Below are positions 13,879 to 15,617 of a stretch of 15,617 nucleotides of DNA, piece after piece. The notes beneath the pieces are model-generated. The model searched no databases. It was not told the origin of the DNA and saw nothing but the letters and a program-made list of their open reading frames with translations. Every line of letters begins with the position of its first letter. Position 1 is the stretch's first letter. Made by a program: the position numbers and the translations under genes. Source of the stretch: Azoarcus sp. (GTDB taxonomy: Bacteria; Pseudomonadota; Gammaproteobacteria; Burkholderiales; Rhodocyclaceae); NCBI GenBank assembly GCA_031282905.1, contig JAITCV010000108.1, forward strand, positions 1-15,617, in the 5' to 3' direction.

Positions 13879-15072
13879 ATGTTTCGCATACTCTCGCTCC
13901 TGTTTGTCATCCTGCTTTTCCTGCCCATTGCTCAGGCAAAGGACTGGACGGTTTATCGCGGCAAGCTCGAAGGTGCGGGAATCGTGGTGATGGAGTTGTC
14001 CCCCACATCGGAGGCGGGGCAATATGAGGGACGTTATTTCTATCCACGATATGGTATCGATATTTTCCTCAGCGGAACGCTGGATGAGTTCAGGGAAGAA
14101 AATCCGCCGCTGAATGACCCAAACGTAGAGCTTGAGTCAGGCTATTCGACTGGTTATTGGAAAGGACGTATCGAGGGTGATCATTATCGCGGCCACTGGA
14201 GTCGGACAGGCCGCGACACGGAAAAGAAGCTGAAATTCGATCTGGTTCGCGTCAGCACTTATTCCGTCCCGAATGCGGGATTGCGCTTCGAACAAATGCC
14301 TGAAAACTTCCTGAACCACGCCCACATCGATAGCACGAAAACGCCTTACACTTACTTGAAACTCAATGGATATGCCGTGCCGGTCGGCCCGGCAATCGGT
14401 GACGAAACACTTGCCTACCAGATGTGGGCCGATCCCCGTTCCGTGTTCGAATATCCCCGTCTCGTCCGCCATCCCAATCCAGAGATCATGAAAAGGGTCA
14501 ATGCGCTCCTGGAACAGAGACATTGGCAATTGACGACCACGGCGCTGAAATGTCGAAGACTATCGGCAGGCAAGGATGCGGGTGGTTACGAACACGAACA
14601 CGTGGAGGTCGCATATCTTTCTCCGCTGCTGATGAGCGTAGTGGAGTCCGGCCGTACGCAAGGTGTTCATGGTTTCGATTGCAACACTGAACTCATGCGT
14701 GATTCCCATTTTTATCCTTATACCCTGGATTTGCGGCGCGGCGCGTTCCTGAACTGGCGTCATCTGATCAATCTATCCACGTTTACCATTACTTTCGATG
14801 CGGGGGGACATGATGTGCTTCATCCCGAACTGTTCGACCTGCTCTATCGCAAACTTGAGGCGTCCGGTCTCAAAGCTTATTCATGCAGAGCCCTGTTCGA
14901 TGTGGACAGTTTTGGCCTGCATGTGGTCAAACAAGATCGGTTGGCAATTTCCGCTTCTGGTTTCAGTGAGTATAACGAGGGCTGTCTCGGCATACAATTT
15001 GAAGTGCCTCTTTCTGAATTGGCGCCGTTGCTGAAACCTGCGGCGCATCCCTATTTCTTTACCGAACACTGA
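13879..15072 (+). CDS. Exported protein of unknown function (397 aa), DUF3298-like C-terminal half
   Basis: A signal peptide (MFRILSLLFVILLFLPIAQA) is cleaved before KDW, giving a periplasmic or secreted protein. The N-terminal third is rich in Gly, Tyr and charged residues (YEGRYFYPRYGIDIFLSGTL, GYWKGRIEGDHYRGHWSRTG), suggesting a small beta-rich module. The second half, with VEVAYLSPLLMSVVESG and then YTLDLRRGAFLNWRHLI, loosely recalls the DUF3298/RsiV fold, but the characteristic GGAHP-like segment is missing. Cys225, 268, 336 and 369 could form two disulfides. The start at 13879 has AGGAG 8 bases upstream and opens the signal peptide; an upstream in-frame ATG at 13840 adds only a polar leader. 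Transcribed alone. No function is proposed. Confidence 0.8.
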   Translation: MFRILSLLFVILLFLPIAQAKDWTVYRGKLEGAGIVVMELSPTSEAGQYEGRYFYPRYGIDIFLSGTLDEFREENPPLNDPNVELESGYSTGYWKGRIEGDHYRGHWSRTGRDTEKKLKFDLVRVSTYSVPNAGLRFEQMPENFLNHAHIDSTKTPYTYLKLNGYAVPVGPAIGDETLAYQMWADPRSVFEYPRLVRHPNPEIMKRVNALLEQRHWQLTTTALKCRRLSAGKDAGGYEHEHVEVAYLSPLLMSVVESGRTQGVHGFDCNTELMRDSHFYPYTLDLRRGAFLNWRHLINLSTFTITFDAGGHDVLHPELFDLLYRKLEASGLKAYSCRALFDVDSFGLHVVKQDRLAISASGFSEYNEGCLGIQFEVPLSELAPLLKPAAHPYFFTEH

Positions 15073-15533
15073 CGGTGGAGTGATTCATTCGATTTTCAGG
15101 TCCAGACAGAACGGCCCGGGCCTATCGCCATGCCTTGCAGGAACTCGACCCTTTCGCGCATGCGCGCAGCGTGGGCCACATCACGGCAGCGGCAAACTGG
15201 GAGGGACATAAACCCTCGTTGCTCCGGGAGCATGGTTTCCGGCGTAGTCCAGGATGATTTTTCATGGGCAAGGAAAGTTTGATGCTTATGATATATTTCG
15301 CCATCTTGTGGTCGGCATAGCGTATTTCAGTCGTCCATGGTATGGCAAAATCATTGTCATATTATTTGAAAGTCATCGATGGTCATGGTTTTTGTATGGC
15401 AAATGCCGATTTTTGCGACTAGACTTCCAGTATCCACGCCATGGATGCAATACTGGCCGTGGTTGCCCACAGGCTGCAAGCTTGTGCCGTTTCCTGGTCC
15501 TTGCAGCACATAACAACGGAGAGGAGATTCCAA
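15073..15533. other. Gene-poor region with possible decayed coding fragment and chemoreceptor leader
   Basis: An open stretch without a start codon runs from about 15082 to 15258 on the plus strand. It encodes a protein-like peptide (ARAYRHALQELDPFAHAR, then HITAAANWEGHKPSLLREHG) that I cannot assign; it may be a gene remnant. From 15270 the DNA becomes AT-rich and contains imperfect repeats around GTATGGCAAA (15341 and 15394). This part is probably the promoter and leader of the chemoreceptor gene. Confidence 0.4.
15386..15412 (+). promoter_or_regulatory. Weak sigma-28-like promoter upstream of chemoreceptor gene
   Basis: GCCGATTT at 15405 resembles the flagellar sigma-28 -10 box GCCGATAA. 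An 11-base spacer separates it from TGGTTTTT, which matches only 4 of 8 positions of the -35 TAAAGTTT. Many chemoreceptor genes use sigma-28, but the poor -35 makes this tentative. Confidence 0.2.
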
Positions 15534-15617
15534 ATGGGACACACGAAACTCAAGACACTGCTCACTGCCGGTTTCGCGATCATGCTGGCATTGCTTTTGA
15601 TCGTCGGTTCCGTGGCG
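15534..15617 (+). CDS. Probable methyl-accepting chemotaxis protein, N-terminal 28 codons
   Basis: An ATG at 15534 with a strong GAGGAG site about 7 bases upstream opens a frame that runs off the right edge. The visible residues are MGHTKLKTLLTAGFAIMLAL followed by LLIVGSVA. A short basic start (KLK) then one long hydrophobic helix is the standard opening of methyl-accepting chemotaxis receptors. A sensor kinase or other signal-anchored protein cannot be excluded from 28 residues. Confidence 0.6.
   Translation, partial: MGHTKLKTLLTAGFAIMLALLLIVGSVA

Noticed and set aside
13053..14027. 324-codon plus-strand frame spanning the hrpA start region and intergenic gap
   Set aside because: Most of it is antisense to the hrpA N-terminus, and its end overlaps the signal peptide of the 397-aa protein in another frame. 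No motif.

Overview
The window looks like chromosomal DNA of a GC-rich Gram-negative proteobacterium, most likely a betaproteobacterium. The signs are a long DUF3418-type HrpA helicase, a NudJ-like Nudix protein, lipoprotein signal peptides with a proteobacterial lipobox, an ABC-3 metal transporter, and the start of what looks like a chemotaxis receptor. The species cannot be fixed from the sequence alone. Housekeeping genes (hrpA, nudJ) sit next to accessory material: an IS end, duplicated small envelope proteins, an interspersed repeat and a large secreted repeat protein.

Layout. (1) 1-120: the 5' tip of an IS256/Mutator-type transposase gene reading out of the window to the left, followed by an IS-terminus-like sequence. 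(2) 121-361: gene-free, with two hairpins. (3) 362-2749, minus strand: nudJ, then an ABC-3 metal permease, then a periplasmic metal-binding protein; no ATPase gene is present in the window. (4) 2801-4111, minus strand: five very small envelope-protein genes (two overlapping one-helix microproteins, two paralogous Cys-rich lipoproteins, one two-helix membrane protein). A small XRE regulator (4225-4518) is divergent from them, with a repeated motif in the shared promoter gap. (5) 4519-4973: no recognisable gene; it holds a short hairpin and an interspersed-repeat-like element. (6) 4974-8534: a secreted 1186-residue protein with a lysyl-endopeptidase-like (S1) fold, six Cys-containing InlB-B-like repeats and an unassigned C-terminal domain. 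Its catalytic serine position appears to hold Asp. (7) 8573-9573 and 9570-13652, minus strand: hrpA, translationally coupled (GTGA overlap) to a membrane-anchored endonuclease/exonuclease/phosphatase family gene that is broken by a single-base frameshift. (8) 13879-15072: an exported 397-residue protein of unknown function. (9) 15073-15533: a gene-poor leader, then the first 28 codons of a probable methyl-accepting chemotaxis protein running off the right edge.

The most unusual parts are the XRE-linked cluster of tiny envelope proteins, which includes a recent tandem duplication covering a lipoprotein signal peptide and its 5' region, and the large secreted protease homologue with an apparently substituted catalytic serine. 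No complete defence, toxin-antitoxin, CRISPR or phage system was found.
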